64,000 bases of DNA from Gymnorhina tibicen. Lineage: Eukaryota; Chordata; Aves; Passeriformes; Artamidae. This document shows positions 1 to 11,645 of the stretch, one piece after another; the first letter of the stretch is position 1, and the number at the start of each line of letters is the position of its first letter. The stretch is from NCBI GenBank assembly GCA_013399875.1, contig VXAZ01003887.1, positions 310,001 to 374,000 on the forward strand, given 5' to 3'. The position numbers and the translations under genes were made by a program. The notes under the pieces were generated by a model that searched no databases, was not told the DNA's origin, and worked only from the letters and a program-made list of their open reading frames with translations.

Positions 1-267
1 CCTGTTTTCTTAACCGCAGAAACTAAAGCCCATCCACATCCTGGGCCATAATCAGAAGTCACCCCCTAAAGCAAACCAGCAGTGCCTCTGTGTTCACGTT
101 AAACACTTCTGGCAGACAGACTCGCAGCTGACATTACTATTTTATAATTGCTACAGCCGCTGGCACCCTGGGAGCATATATGGAATGGGCGGGATGGGGG
201 AAGGCGTGGAGTCCTTTCCTTAAATTCAGGACGGCATAAAGCGAGTTTTCATCCCCCTGTTAAGGGA
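1..267. other. Unassigned non-coding sequence left of the telomere-like array
   Basis: Ordinary mixed-composition sequence with no long reading frame and no repeat family I recognise. It is somewhat GC-richer near 180-215 (a run with GGGCGGGATGGGGG) and passes into the G-rich hexamer array at about 268. The window edge cuts it, so its wider context is unknown. Confidence 0.6.
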
Positions 268-2605
268 ATTTTATGTTAGGGCCAAGTTCAGGCTCAGGAT
301 CAAGTCCAGATTTAGGCTTAGGGTTGGGGTTAAGGTTAGGGTTAAGGTTAGGGTTGGGTAAGGGTTAGGGGTTAGTGTTAGGGTTAGTGTTGGGTTTTGG
401 TACAGGGTTGGGTTGGGGTTAGGGTTTAGGATGGGGTTTAGGTTTAGGGTTACAATTAGTGTTATGGGTTAGGATTAGGGTTAGGGTTAAGGTGTGAGTT
501 AGTGTTAGGGTTAGCGTGAGTGTTAGGGGTTTGGGTAGGGTTAGGGTTTGGTTTGGGTTAGGGTTAGGGTTTAGGGTCAGTTTTAGGCTTAGAGTTAGTT
601 TTAGTGTTTAGGGTTAGGGTTGGGTTAGAGTTCAGTTTTATGGCTAGTTTTAGGATTAGGGTTAGATTTAGTGTTATGGTAAGGGTTAGGGGTCAGAATT
701 AGGGTTAAAGTATGGGTTAGGGTTCGGGTTGGAGTTTAGGGTTATGTTTAAGCGTTGTGTTAGAATTGGGTTTAGAGTTAGGGACCCCTTTGGGTTAGGG
801 CTAGGTTTAGGGTTAGAGTTAGGGTTTGGGTTAGGGTTAGGGTTCCCGTTAGGGTTAGGGTTGGGGTTACTGTGAAGGTTAGGGTTAGGCTTAGGCTTTG
901 GGTTCCCGTTAAGATTAGGATTAGGGTTACTGTGAGGGTTAGGGTTCTGCTTAGGGTTAGGGTTACGGTTAGGGTTAGGGTTCACATTAGGAATAGGGTT
1001 AGGGTTACAGTGAGGGATAGGGTTACAGTGCTGCTTGGGGTTACATTTAGCATCACGGTTAGGGTCAGTTTCAAATTTAGTGTTAGGGTTAGGGTTAGGG
1101 TTAGGTTTTGGGTTTGGTTAAGGGTTAGGATTTGGGTTAGATTTAGGATTTGGGTTAGGGTTGGTTTACAGTTACGGTTATGGTTAGGATTAGGGTTTGG
1201 TTTACAGTGACAATTCGGGGTAGTGTTAGGGTTAAGGTGTGCATTAGTGTTACAGTTAGCATGAGTGTTGCAGGTTAGGGTTAGGGTTAGAGTTAGGGTT
1301 AGGGTTTAGGGTCAGTTTTAGGGTTAGGGTTAGGTTTAGGTTTAGGGTTAGGGTTAGGTTTAGGGTTTGGGTTCCCATTAGGATTAGGGTTAGGGTTACA
1401 ATGAGGGATAGGGTTACGGTTCTGCTTTGGGTTAGAGTTAGCATCACAGTTCGTGTCAGTTTTAAATTTAGTGTCAGGCTTAGGGCTAGGGTTAGGTTTG
1501 GCATTAGGGTTTGGGTTAGCATTTGGGTTAGTGTTGGTTTATGGTTAGGGTTACGGTTAGGATTAGGGTTTGGTTTACAGTGAGGATTAGGGTTAGGGTT
1601 AAGGTGTGGGTTAGTGTTAGGGTTAGCAAGGGTGTTGCAGGCTAGGTTTATGGTTTTGTTTGGGTTAGGGTTAGGGTTACTCTGAGGGTTAGGGTTAAGG
1701 TTAGGGTTAGGGTTCCTGTTAGGATTAGGGTTGGGGTTACTGTTAGGGTTAGGGTTAGGGTAGGGTTAGGGTTATGGTTTGGGTTCCTGTTAGGATCAGA
1801 GTTAGGGTTACAGTGAGGGATAGGGTTAGGGTTCTGCTTTGGGTTACAGTTAGCATCAGAGTTGGTGTCAGTTTTAAATTTAGTGTTAGGGTTAGGGTTA
1901 GGGTTAGGTTTGGGGTTAGGGTTAGGTTTGGTTTATGGTTAGGCTTACGGTTAGGATTAGAGTTTGGTTTACAGTGAGGATTAGTGTTAGGGTTAGGGTT
2001 CCCATTAGGATTAGGCTTGGGGTTACAGTGAAGGATAGGGTTAGAGTTCTTCTTAGGATTACAGTTAGCATCACAGTTAGTGTCAGTTTTAAATTTAGTG
2101 TTAGGGTTAGGGTTAGGGTTAGGGTTAGGTTTGGGGTTAGGGTAAAAGTTAGGGTTTGGGTTAGATTTAGGATTTGGGTTAGGGTTGGTTTATGGTTAGG
2201 GTTACAGTTAGGATTAGGGTTTGGTTTAAAGTTAGGGTTAGGGTTAGTGTTGGGTTTAGGGTTTCTTTTAGGGTTAGGTTTATTGTTAGGTTTAGGTTGC
2301 GGGTTAGGTTTGGGTGAGTATTAGGGTTAAGGTTAGGGTTAGGGTTTAGGTTTAGTGTTTAGGGTTAGCGTTACGGTTGGGTTTGGGGTTAGGATCTGGG
2401 CTAGAATCGGTTTAGGGTTAGGGTTTAATGTTATGGCTGGTGTATATATTGGGTTTAGGATTAGGATTAGGTTTAGATTTAGGGGTAAATTTAACGGATT
2501 ATTTTGGTTATGTGTTAGGGTTAGCTTTGGGTTAGGTTTAAATTTAGGGTTGGTGTTATGGTTTGGGTTGTGGTTTGAGTTAGGGTTAGGGTAAGGATTA
2601 TGGTT
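268..2605 (+). repeat. Interstitial telomere-like (TTAGGG)n degenerate array
   Basis: About 2.3 kb is built mainly of TTAGGG and one- or two-base variants (TTAGGA, TTACGG, TTTGGG, TTAGTG, TTAAGG), with the G-rich strand on +. Short exact runs of two to four hexamers are mixed with diverged units, so this is a decayed array and not a functional chromosome end. TTAGGG is the vertebrate telomere repeat, and interstitial blocks of it are known in birds and can mark old fusions, inversions or repair events. The hexamer is a multiple of three, so frames stay open as alternating Val/Arg on + or Asn/Pro on -. These frames (up to 129 aa at 1935-2324, + strand) are by-products, not genes. The array fades out between about 2350 and 2605. 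The G-runs could form G-quadruplexes (inference). Confidence 0.93.
1005..2235 (+). repeat. Higher-order repeat inside the telomere-like array (about four copies)
   Basis: A non-hexamer marker block recurs in the same order. It runs from an ACAGTGAGGGATAGG-type stretch (1007, 1398, 1810, 2026), through TTAGCATCAC/G (CATCA at 1051, 1442, 1854, 2069), to CAGTTTTAAATTTAGTG (about 1066, 1458, 1870, 2084). A second marker, TTTGGTTTACAGTGA or a variant, follows each block (1196, 1569, 1963, 2220). Spacing is 391, 412 and 215 bp for the first marker and 373, 394 and 257 bp for the second. The array therefore grew partly by duplication of a unit of about 400 bp, with the last copy internally shortened, and not only by hexamer slippage or telomerase addition. 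Confidence 0.8.
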
Positions 2606-2846
2606 ACATTTGGTGCATTTGAATTCTACTCCAACTGATATGGAGCAAACCTCTGTCTTAAGGTCTTTGTTTTTAGCATCAATAGAATATATTACTGTGT
2701 CCTTTGCCGTGCCTCCTGAAAATACTGCAACATTTGGGCGTGGCAATTTGGGGCAGATTTTTCTGGGTTTGATGAGTTTTTTATTTCTTTGTTTGTTTTT
2801 GTGCTGCCTTTTTTAATATAATTTTGCTAGATAGCTGATGTAGCAA
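2606..2846. other. Unassigned AT-rich spacer between array and LTR
   Basis: No recognised repeat or gene. A minus-strand frame at 2339-2746 starts here and runs into the Asn/Pro-rich translation of the telomere-like array. Only its first 40 or so residues come from non-array sequence, and I see no domain in it. Confidence 0.5.
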
Positions 2847-3401
2847 TGTACTCTTTTTGGATGGGTTGGAGTTAGTTTATTGCATAGCAGCCTATATGTT
2901 GCTGTGTTTTAGACTTGTGAATAAAAGTGCTGATGACATACGAATATTTCGGCTATTGCTAAACAGTGCTTACACAAGAATGAGTCTTTCTCTGACAAAG
3001 TTTTTTACTCTAACCCCTCAGGGAGTAGGCACAAAGTGGACAAGAGTTTGGGAAGGGATGCCTAGGAGCCAGAACAGCTGACTTAAACTGACAAAAGGGG
3101 TACTCACTACCACGTTATGTTACGCTCAACAACAGAAGCTTTGGATGTATTTTGACCAAAGCAGTCATTGCTCTGACTGCTGACACATCTGGGCACTGGT
3201 CTTGCTTGTGGAGCGTGATAAATGATTGCCTTTTCATAACTTTTCTCTTCTCTTTCTTTCATCAGTTTAACTGTCTTTATCTCAACCTGTGAGTTGGTTC
3301 CCACTTTCGGTCTTCAGATTTTCTTCCCCACCCCACTGGAGGAGGGAGTGAACAAACAGTTGTGTGGCTGCCAAGTTTCTGACCAGGGTAAACACACCAC
3401 A
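2847..3401 (+). mobile_element. Old solo LTR of an endogenous retrovirus (TguLTR5-like, probably ERVL class)
   Basis: This is an LTR-sized block of about 555 bp that starts TG and ends CA. It shares an ordered set of words with the second LTR at 14896-15489: GGAGTTAGTTTATTGCATAG near 2867, TGTTGCTGTGTTTTAGA near 2897, ACAGCTGACTTAAACTGAC near 3075, AACTGTCTTTATCTCAACC near 3271, and the CCCCACCCCACTGGAGGAGG stretch near 3327. The flanks AGCAA and AGTGA match at only 3 of 5 bases, so any target duplication has decayed. No gag, pol or env sequence adjoins it, so it is a solo LTR left by recombination or deletion. Family assignment rests on memory of passerine consensus sequences. The many substitutions relative to the second LTR suggest it is the older of the two. 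Confidence 0.75.
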
Positions 3402-6400
3402 AGTGATATTCAAGGAATGTCAGCGCTTTTGACAAGACATGAATTACTTCTGTAACAGAGAGGTCAGTATACATTATGTTACCTGTTTCTCTCTGGTCCC
3501 TTATGCATAGATTGGCAACAGTAGGCAAGTCTTAGCCTAAGGACTCCTTGGAAGAAAAACCTTTTTCTTGCTTCTATAGAATGTACATGATGTTTGAAAT
3601 TGTAACGGGGTAATTCAATAGTAAAAATAATTGGGCTTTAGAAAACATTGCTCGAGAAGGCTCCTTTCCTCAACAGAGGTCTTATGAGTTAGGAATCTGT
3701 GGGTGTTCCCCCCCAGCATTGGACATCTTCATGTGGTTCTCACAGGGACCCCTTCCTGCTAAAGCACAAGTTCGAATTTTCAAATATTTCACTTCCAGAA
3801 ATTAACTGATCCTGAGACGCTTAAAAGTTTTCTGATTACTGTGTGAGAGAGCAGGGCATTGTGTTCCATTTTGATGTATAACTTACTCTTCCTAGTAACT
3901 ATATAAAACTATCTGTGATATGATCAAAAACACTGCTACGAAAGCTTCTCCCTGAATTTAGCTTAGAATGAGAGAATGAGAACCTGAAAGCCATAGCGAA
4001 TAGAATTCAAACAGCGACAAAATTATGGTAAATAAATGGGAACAGCTGCCACTATTTAAAACTCTAAGAGCACATTTATGGTGAACAAGATTGCTTTTTA
4101 AAACTGTCAGTTTTAGCAGGGTAGAAAGTAATGTTTTTTCAAGTTCATTTCAGAGTTTTTCATAACTAATAAATGTCTTGGCCATAAAAATTACTATTGA
4201 AACTGAACAGCTAACAGCCTGACTATCGAACAATAAGGCTACTTAAAAAGTTATTTATCCACATAGATGATTTTGCATAACCGAGACATTTTTATGCAGA
4301 AAATGATGAAGTAATATGCCACTGATTTTTATAGTGTAATACCCTGTAACTAATGGTTTTTTTGAAAAATCATTTCACATTTCTAACAATTTTAGGAGGG
4401 AGCTAATGATTTTATATGACAAATGGTTATGCAAAATAGAATGATTTTGTGCAGTTAATGGCTTCATACAACTAATGAGTGAATACCACTCCTACAATTT
4501 TAGTGCACATTACTTTCATAGTGATCATTCATCCTAAAGATATTTTATGCCTTTTGTAAAATTTATTGTGTCCTAGTGCTTTGAAGGATGTATTTCCATA
4601 TGCTTCTCTTGGTTTTCTGCATACTAATGAATTTCCAATATGGTTATCACATATTAAAGAGTATACCATGAAAGGCATTATAAAACCACTTTCTTTTTAT
4701 GTTGATTTGATATTGGTAGTCCTCTTAATTCACCTAACTGAGTTTTGTTAAATTAATTTAAGGTTCTGATCTAGCCCTCTGCTTGTAATCTCTTTAGTAT
4801 GTCATTTTCTGTTCATTTGAGTTTTGCTAAGTTAATTTTTTATTTAGAATAAAAATTATAAAATCTCCTTCTCTAGCTTCAAATAATACTAATAGAATGC
4901 TTCATGACATCCAAGTATGTGCCAAGGTGCAAACACTTTTCTGCAGCTAACCAGACTGGCTTTATATTCCTTTAGTGTTTGGAAACCAGCAAATATGCTC
5001 CAAAAGCTCATAACTATATTGAGAAGAAATTTTGCAAGTTATTTTCCAGTTAAACACATGAGCAACAATTGCAAAGGGATATCACTTTACTGTAACATCA
5101 TGGAAAGAACCACAAAGAAAATGTGTGATTCGACCCACAACTACTTGGTAGGTTCCTTAGTTTAACCAGCCAGCAAGAAGGAGATATAATACTCCTACAC
5201 TGTTACCAGAAAGGAGCTGAAAGGAACTAGCTCCTCTATGACAGCTGTCAGCAAACTTCCTCTGAGACCTCACAAGCCACTGCGATATTGGTGACCTTTT
5301 ATCACCCTCATGATGGCCTAGGCAGACGAGACAAAGGATCAGGCTTAAATGACCTCAGCACCAGTCCAGGTTTTGACTAAATCCTCTGCTAAGCAAGTAA
5401 ATCTGGATCCTTTTCTCCCTGACACTGACTTTCTGACTGTCTTGCCACACCTGCTTGTCTCTGTCTTCAGTTTCCCCTGCACTTTAATGAAGATTTGATT
5501 TAACTGACCAGTGTTGTATCTCCTGCAGCTTTCCTGTCAAAACATGTGCCAAATGAAGACAATGGCTTAAATAACTTTGCTGAGCCCAGGTTTGCCCCAT
5601 TTCAGACTGAATAAAAAAGTCATGCTTTGTACCTGTGACACCTTAGCAGTAAGATTTGGAAAAAGTACTGTGAAAGATAGAAGCTGTTTTTTCATCTTTT
5701 AAGCTGCCTTCTAAAACTGTTTTTACAGTCTCCTTCTTTCTTCAGGAAAACTGAGTTCTTTTAAAGTTAGTCAAATGTGAAAACAAGAGACTCTTCTAGC
5801 CCTCTAAAATGAATCTTTTTTCTTGTCCTCCAAAAAGGATAGCCATTGCCATCATTAAAACACTTTGAAATGTTAAAAGGGAAACAATAAACAGTTGCCT
5901 TTTCATCAATACAGAGAGGATTCCCTGTAAAAAATTTGGCAGCTAGAGAGGATGGATAAGTGATATTTTTAGAATAATGGCCTTTAAAGATTTCCTTTAT
6001 TACCTCAACTCTTTTGCCATTTTTGACTGTCTGAGACCTTTGTTTTAATTGAGGTATTTTACACTGGTTTCCATGGTGTCCTCAAAATCTGGTGCTAGCT
6101 AACAAAGATCAACAACCTATGTTTCTGATAAATATTGTCTCCACCAACCCTTGCAATATCTGCAGTACTTTCATATTCTTTTCTTATAATGCAAATATAT
6201 ATTTTGATCAAGACCTGGGAAACATTTATACAGCCAGATTTATGCAATTTGAAAGCACTTTCACTGAGCTGTGAGCTGCTGTAGCTATTCAGCTTCTAAC
6301 ATCACCCTAACTAGACCCAAGCAAGCTGAGGCATTTCCCACCATACTGCACCACCCAGCACAGAAATAACTTTCCTCCTAAAGTTCTAGACAACAGCACA

Positions 6401-7752
6401 GATATAACTCATAGACATAGACATTGTTTGCCACCAAGCCCATTTACTAACTTAATGGGGCAACTTTTTTCGTATTGAAAACACTAAAAATAAAATTAGA
6501 AAAAATACTTACAGAAGATGTTTATTAGGTTGCTGCTTATCTCCCTGCTCCCCGCAGGCTAATCTGGCGTTGAATCATCTCTACTCAGCTATAAGTATTC
6601 ATCCAGGTTTGTCTTAACTCCTGATAGCTAGGGAAGGAAAAGGATGAACTAAGGAGGAGGCTAAAAATGTACAACAGGAGAACAACAGCTTCCAAATTTG
6701 ACCTGCGTAGTGTTTCATCTCCCTTTTCAATACAAAAATCTGAACACTTAATGAGCCAAATATCAGAACTTACATTTTTTGTTGTTAAAGCAAAGCAAAC
6801 AAAGCAAACCAAAGCAAACCAAATATCTGCATTTGAGCTTTACTCATTACTCATACTTGCAGTAAAATTAGGATTGTATGAAGTGTATTTTATCAGTAGT
6901 TACAAGTCTTTAAATGTGCACAAGTGAAAGTATTTTTCTCTGATTTGTAATAAGTGTTTTGCTATTTTAGTTGTCTCACTAAATATCACATGAGAAACAA
7001 GTAACTCAGTTTACTGCTTTCAATGCCTTTGACATTTGCCTAGCCAGAAGTCAGCCACTGCTAGCACCCTGATTAGATTTAGTCACCAGCATGATGCAAT
7101 CTTGGGTATTCCCTTAGATGAAAATTACGAGATGAGCATAAAGAGAAGTTTCCAGTTTTAGTTAGGTATTGGTTTTCATAGATATTAATATTTTAATAAC
7201 CCTAATAAATTGTGTTCATTCAACAATGCAGATAGATGAAAACTATTCATTGCAGACTAACAATTTGTTGTGGAATTTTCTTCTCTGGAAAAAGCTTTTC
7301 CCTCTGAAGGCTTCCTTCGGTATAATTCCACATGAGATGCCTATGTCATACAGCCCAGAGAAGATGCACAGAACACGGCAGGATCAAAGGAGGAGGCTTT
7401 ACCTATGAGAATCCTTCTTTTCATTTGCTCATGTTACATCCCTTTGCACATTTATGCACCTTTATATTTATGCATCCTGAACCAAAATAAACTGGCAGAT
7501 GTGCATATATAAATCTTTGGTGGTCTACTCTCCTGAAAGCTCTCGACAGCATATTTTAATAATTACATATTATTTATGACTCTATCTAGTACCAGTGGAA
7601 ACTGAAGGAAAAATACTGAGGCATCTGATCAAATTTGTCAGTCTTGTTTTAATGTAAACTAGCCTTAGCAACTCAACTGTGCTTTTTAAACAATTTACAC
7701 ATTTCATAACAGTGGAAGCCTCATTTTCATTGAATTAATGATGAACTTATTA
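3402..7752. other. Unassigned non-coding sequence (4.35 kb)
   Basis: AT-rich single-copy-looking sequence. The longest frames are 60-86 aa, with no recognisable domain, codon pattern or splice context. I see no CR1 tail, LTR or tandem array. Intronic or intergenic origin cannot be told apart from sequence alone. Confidence 0.6.
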
Positions 7753-8548
7753 TCATAGAATCATAGAACAGTTTGGGTTGGAAGGGACCTTAAAGATCAT
7801 CTTCCTCCAACCCCTCTGCCATGGGAGGGCTGCCACCCTCTAAATTCAGGTTGCTCAGGGCCCCATCCAGTCTGGCCTGGAAGACTTCCAGAGATGGGGC
7901 ATCCACATCTTCTCTGGGCAACCTGGTCTAGTGCCTCACCACCCTCATAGTAAAGAATATCTTCCTAACATCTAACCTAAATCTCTCCTCTTTTACTTTG
8001 AAAGTGTTCCTCTTTGTCCTACAACCACTCACTTGTGATAACAGTCACTGTCCCTCTTTATATAAGCCCCCTTTAAGTACAGGAATGCTGCAAAGAGCTT
8101 TCCCTGGAGTCTTCTCCATGCAGGACAACCCCAGCTCTCTCAGCCTATCTTCATAGGATTCAGCCCTCTGATAGTCTTTGTTGCCCTCTCTGGACTCTCT
8201 CCAACAGGTCCATATCCTTCTCATGTCAGGGAATCCATGTCTGGATGCAGCACTCCTGCTGGAGTCTCACCAGAGAGCAGGGTAGAGGGGGAGAGTGACG
8301 TCCCTCACCCTGTTGGTCATGCTGCTTTTGATGCAGTCCAGGATTCAATTGACTTCATGGGCTGCAAGTGCACATTGTCAGCTTTTCATCCACTAGAACC
8401 CCAAAATACTTCTCCACAGGACTGCTCTCAGTGAGTTCTTCTCCCAGCCTGTATCCTTGTTTGAGATTGCCAGGTGCGGCACCTTGCACTTGGACTTCTT
8501 GGACTTTATTAGGTTCTCATAGGCCCACCACCAGGTTTGGGAAGGTAC
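7753..8548 (-). mobile_element. CR1 LINE, 5'-truncated, about 0.8 kb
   Basis: The + strand opens with TCATAGAATCATAGAACAG, the reverse complement of the CR1 3' tail, followed by the TTGGGTTGGAAGGGACCTT word of the CR1 3' UTR. It then runs through reverse-complemented ORF2 C-terminal sequence to about CATAGGCCCACCACC near 8520. CR1 is the dominant avian non-LTR retrotransposon and inserts by target-primed reverse transcription, which usually leaves short 5'-truncated copies with no clear target duplication. Stops and frameshifts break any ORF2 frame, and the fragment lacks the catalytic RT motif because truncation removed it. It is an inactive copy. Confidence 0.93.
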
Positions 8549-11485
8549 AGGCACACTACCATAAGGTAGACTAGTCCAGAGGTGACAAGGAGCTCATGTT
8601 ATGCTTTACAGAGCTATCTGACTTTTCTGCAGTTTTAGGCTCCCAGCTTTTGGCAAGCAGGGCATGGTCTCAGAAATGAGTTGTTTGGTTGTGCTCATTC
8701 ATTGGAACTTACACATTTTAGTTTGAATTTTGATTAAACAAATACCTCAGACTCAAGGAACATTATTAAACTGTTGTTTAATCCTAATGTGTCTTGTTGG
8801 TGGTCTGCTGGTTAAAAGCCAACTTCATGTGAGCTGGTCAACAGCCCAGACAGGACAAACTTCTTGAACTTACCAAAACAAAAGACAGATGTTGCTTTAT
8901 TACATGAAATCATGGAATTGCCATAATACTTTTCCGTGATGATAAATCATGAAGTTTTAGATCTCCCTATAAATATTAATTGTCATTTAATTTCAGCTGA
9001 TATTACCATAATTAATCAAGGTTTGACATATGTGGATATCTGGCTGCATAAAGAGAAAACAGTAAGTGAGATGAAGTAGCATCAGAAATGGGTTTACATT
9101 CTCCCTCTGTTTTACTTCAACTGTGAGGATAACACTGTCTTGAATATTAAAAAGGCCCTTTGAGGGGGCCACAAGTTATTACCTACAAAAGGAAATTCAT
9201 GGGAGAAAGGAAATCGTGAAACCAGAAAAGATATTTTTCACCCAAAAGGTACCACAAGCATGTCTCAAGTCAAGTAAAAAAGTCATTCGATTGTATCTTT
9301 CCCTCTACACCATCTGCATGACCTCAACCTGATCCACATGCAACAAGCTGTGACTTTATTTCAGAAGTAGTAGATCATCCCCCAGCCTCCTCAGGTATGT
9401 ATGGCTGGATTATACAGGCAGAACACAAAGTAAAGAGACTAAAGATATGCATGTCTTGATCCAAGACCAAATTTATAACATCTCCTGTTAGAGACATAGA
9501 GAAAATTTCCTTTTGAAAGAACTATCCCAGAAAGCAAGTTTTTTCCTCCTCTTTCAAAGTAAAGTAGAAGGATTTTTGGTGAAATTATAAATGTTCTACA
9601 AAGTCATGCTCTGTTCAGCTGGGTCATGCACTGACATATCTGTGTAAACATTGCCCTTCTTGTCTTTTTGGTTAGTCTGGTAAATTCTTCAGTTTGGGCT
9701 AATATGTGGCTTTCACTCCAAACTGTCATTCACAAGAAAACATAAAGTTAGTCCACCATCACTGTTTAATTTACAGCTTTACTTACACATCTGTATTTTT
9801 GTACTATGAACCATGTACTGTACTAGAAGTTTTCATTTGGTTAGAAATACTTATGCACTGTAATTTTCAATCCTAACTTTCCATGCCATATATTAAATGC
9901 TGTTGTTGCTTCATCCTGCACAAAGAGTTGTAGAGATCTGTGGTTTACAATAAGATAAATGACAAAAAGGATGGAACTTTAAATTTCAATCTTGGAATCT
10001 GAAGCAGAAAGCACTTGCATATGATACTCATATTTATAACATGCAGATTTATAGATTGCAGTTTGCTTGGCCTTTAAAATTTTGGTAGGCTTATCATTAC
10101 AGCAGAGTGAAATCAATATAATTATTAGAAAAATATGCCATTGACATCAATTTCCAGTCATTAATTCTTTTGAGATACTCTATTATTGACAGAGTTGATC
10201 TGTTCAGACCCACAACCCAATTCCTGCAAAGGCAAATCTACAGATGCCATTGAGAAAACATTAAAGGACAAATCAAGCACAGCTGGGCATAGAAGTGAAA
10301 AGGCATGGCAGAACATTCTCTTTTACTCCAGCGCGTGAATTAATTCCTGGAAAGTAGCTTAAAAACAAAGTAAAAGCTGCAGGGCACACAAGAGTGTGAA
10401 CCTCTAAGTGCTGCCATCACAGGACCAGTTGACCTTGAGTGAGGTGCATGTCACAGGCCAATTTTGAAAATGTCTTGAGTGCTTTTAATGGCTTTAATTG
10501 CTTTGGCATATGCTGTTTCTCAAATAGGACTTTATGGTGACTAATAATACATTGTCAATTTTTAAAATCCTACCTAAACTGCAGTAGGAAAAAAAAAATT
10601 GCCAAATTCATTTTTTTCTTCTCTCTTAGACTCTAACAAAACAAACAGAGGGAAGTCTCTCACAGAAGAGAGAATACATCTGGCAAACTCGATGCTGAAC
10701 TGCTGAAATGGCTACGAGTCTCTCAGTCCACAGTGCTAGCCGTAGATATGCATGAATGCATGGTGGTTTTCTTGGTCTGTTTCTCAGAACTCAACTTCCA
10801 CACTGCCTTCTCCACTCTCCTGTGTTCGCTCTGAGCCAGCCAATCAAAGACCCTAAATACCGTCGTAAACCAGAAAAGGGGAAAACCGCTCGTGTGCTGG
10901 AAGAGGAGGACAAAAGCTAGCCTTTGCTGTCACTGAAATTCTTTTCTATTAATTCCATCATTCTAAAACAAGCAGTGATTAACCATCTTGCAGGCAGCTC
11001 TTCAGACTGCCACCAAAGAGTCTCCGTATTTTCCAGAAGTACAATTATATGCAAATGTTGTCAGAGCTGCTGGAGATAAAGACAGGCAGCAAGCTCCTTT
11101 GTAGGTTTTATTTTTGTTCTTCCTGGCAGTTTTCATTAGCCTACAAGTCATTAGGCTACAGTCAGAATATAAGGAAAAACAATAATTAAAATGGAAAATG
11201 TTATGCAAAATTAGTTGTCAAATATATCTTGGAACAAACCAAGGTTTCTTTATGAACAACTGTACACATAATTTTATTCTTGCTGTCACAAATACATCTT
11301 AACATATAAATCAGCTCAGGCTGAATCAATTGAATCTCAGTAAAAGCTCTTTATTTCACTTATTCTTTTATTATCTATAAACGTACTGCCTTCTGCATGT
11401 CTCTCATTCCACAGAGTTTTTTGCATTGCTATCTGACATTTTTTGTACATCCTTGACTTTTAATACTGTGATCTTTTTTATTTTC
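8549..11485. other. Unassigned non-coding sequence (2.9 kb)
   Basis: No named repeat, RNA gene or credible coding frame. Single-base runs are short (nine A near 10590). Nothing here allows a functional call. Confidence 0.6.
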
Positions 11486-11645
11486 ACAGAATCATAGAAT
11501 ACCAGGTTGAAAGGGACCTCAAGGATCATCTGATCCAACCTTTTTTGGTCTTGACAAGACGGCCTGGCACCCTGTCTTTCTGGATCTTAAAGGCGTCCAA
11601 CAGTGGGGAACTGACCAGTGGAGAATGCAATAATCTTGCAGCAGT
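11486..11645 (-). mobile_element. CR1 LINE fragment, short 3' end
   Basis: ACAGAATCATAGAATACCAGG followed by TTGAAAGGGACCTCAAGGATCATCTGATCCAACC is the reverse complement of a CR1 3' UTR end. The rest (GACAAGACGGCCTGGCACCC onward) fits a diverged CR1 subfamily, and the right limit is uncertain. It is about 160 bp, non-coding and strongly 5'-truncated. Confidence 0.82.

Noticed and set aside
872..2324. Arg/Val-rich frames as basic repeat proteins
   Set aside because: Direct translation of TTAGGG variants. Length follows from the hexamer being a multiple of three.
2339..2746. 135-aa minus-strand frame with a non-repetitive N-terminus (PNVAVFSGGTAKD)
   Set aside because: The SGGTA string looks superficially like a nucleotide-binding loop, but most of the frame is Asn/Pro translation of the telomere-like array. 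No flanking exon or wider domain similarity is visible.
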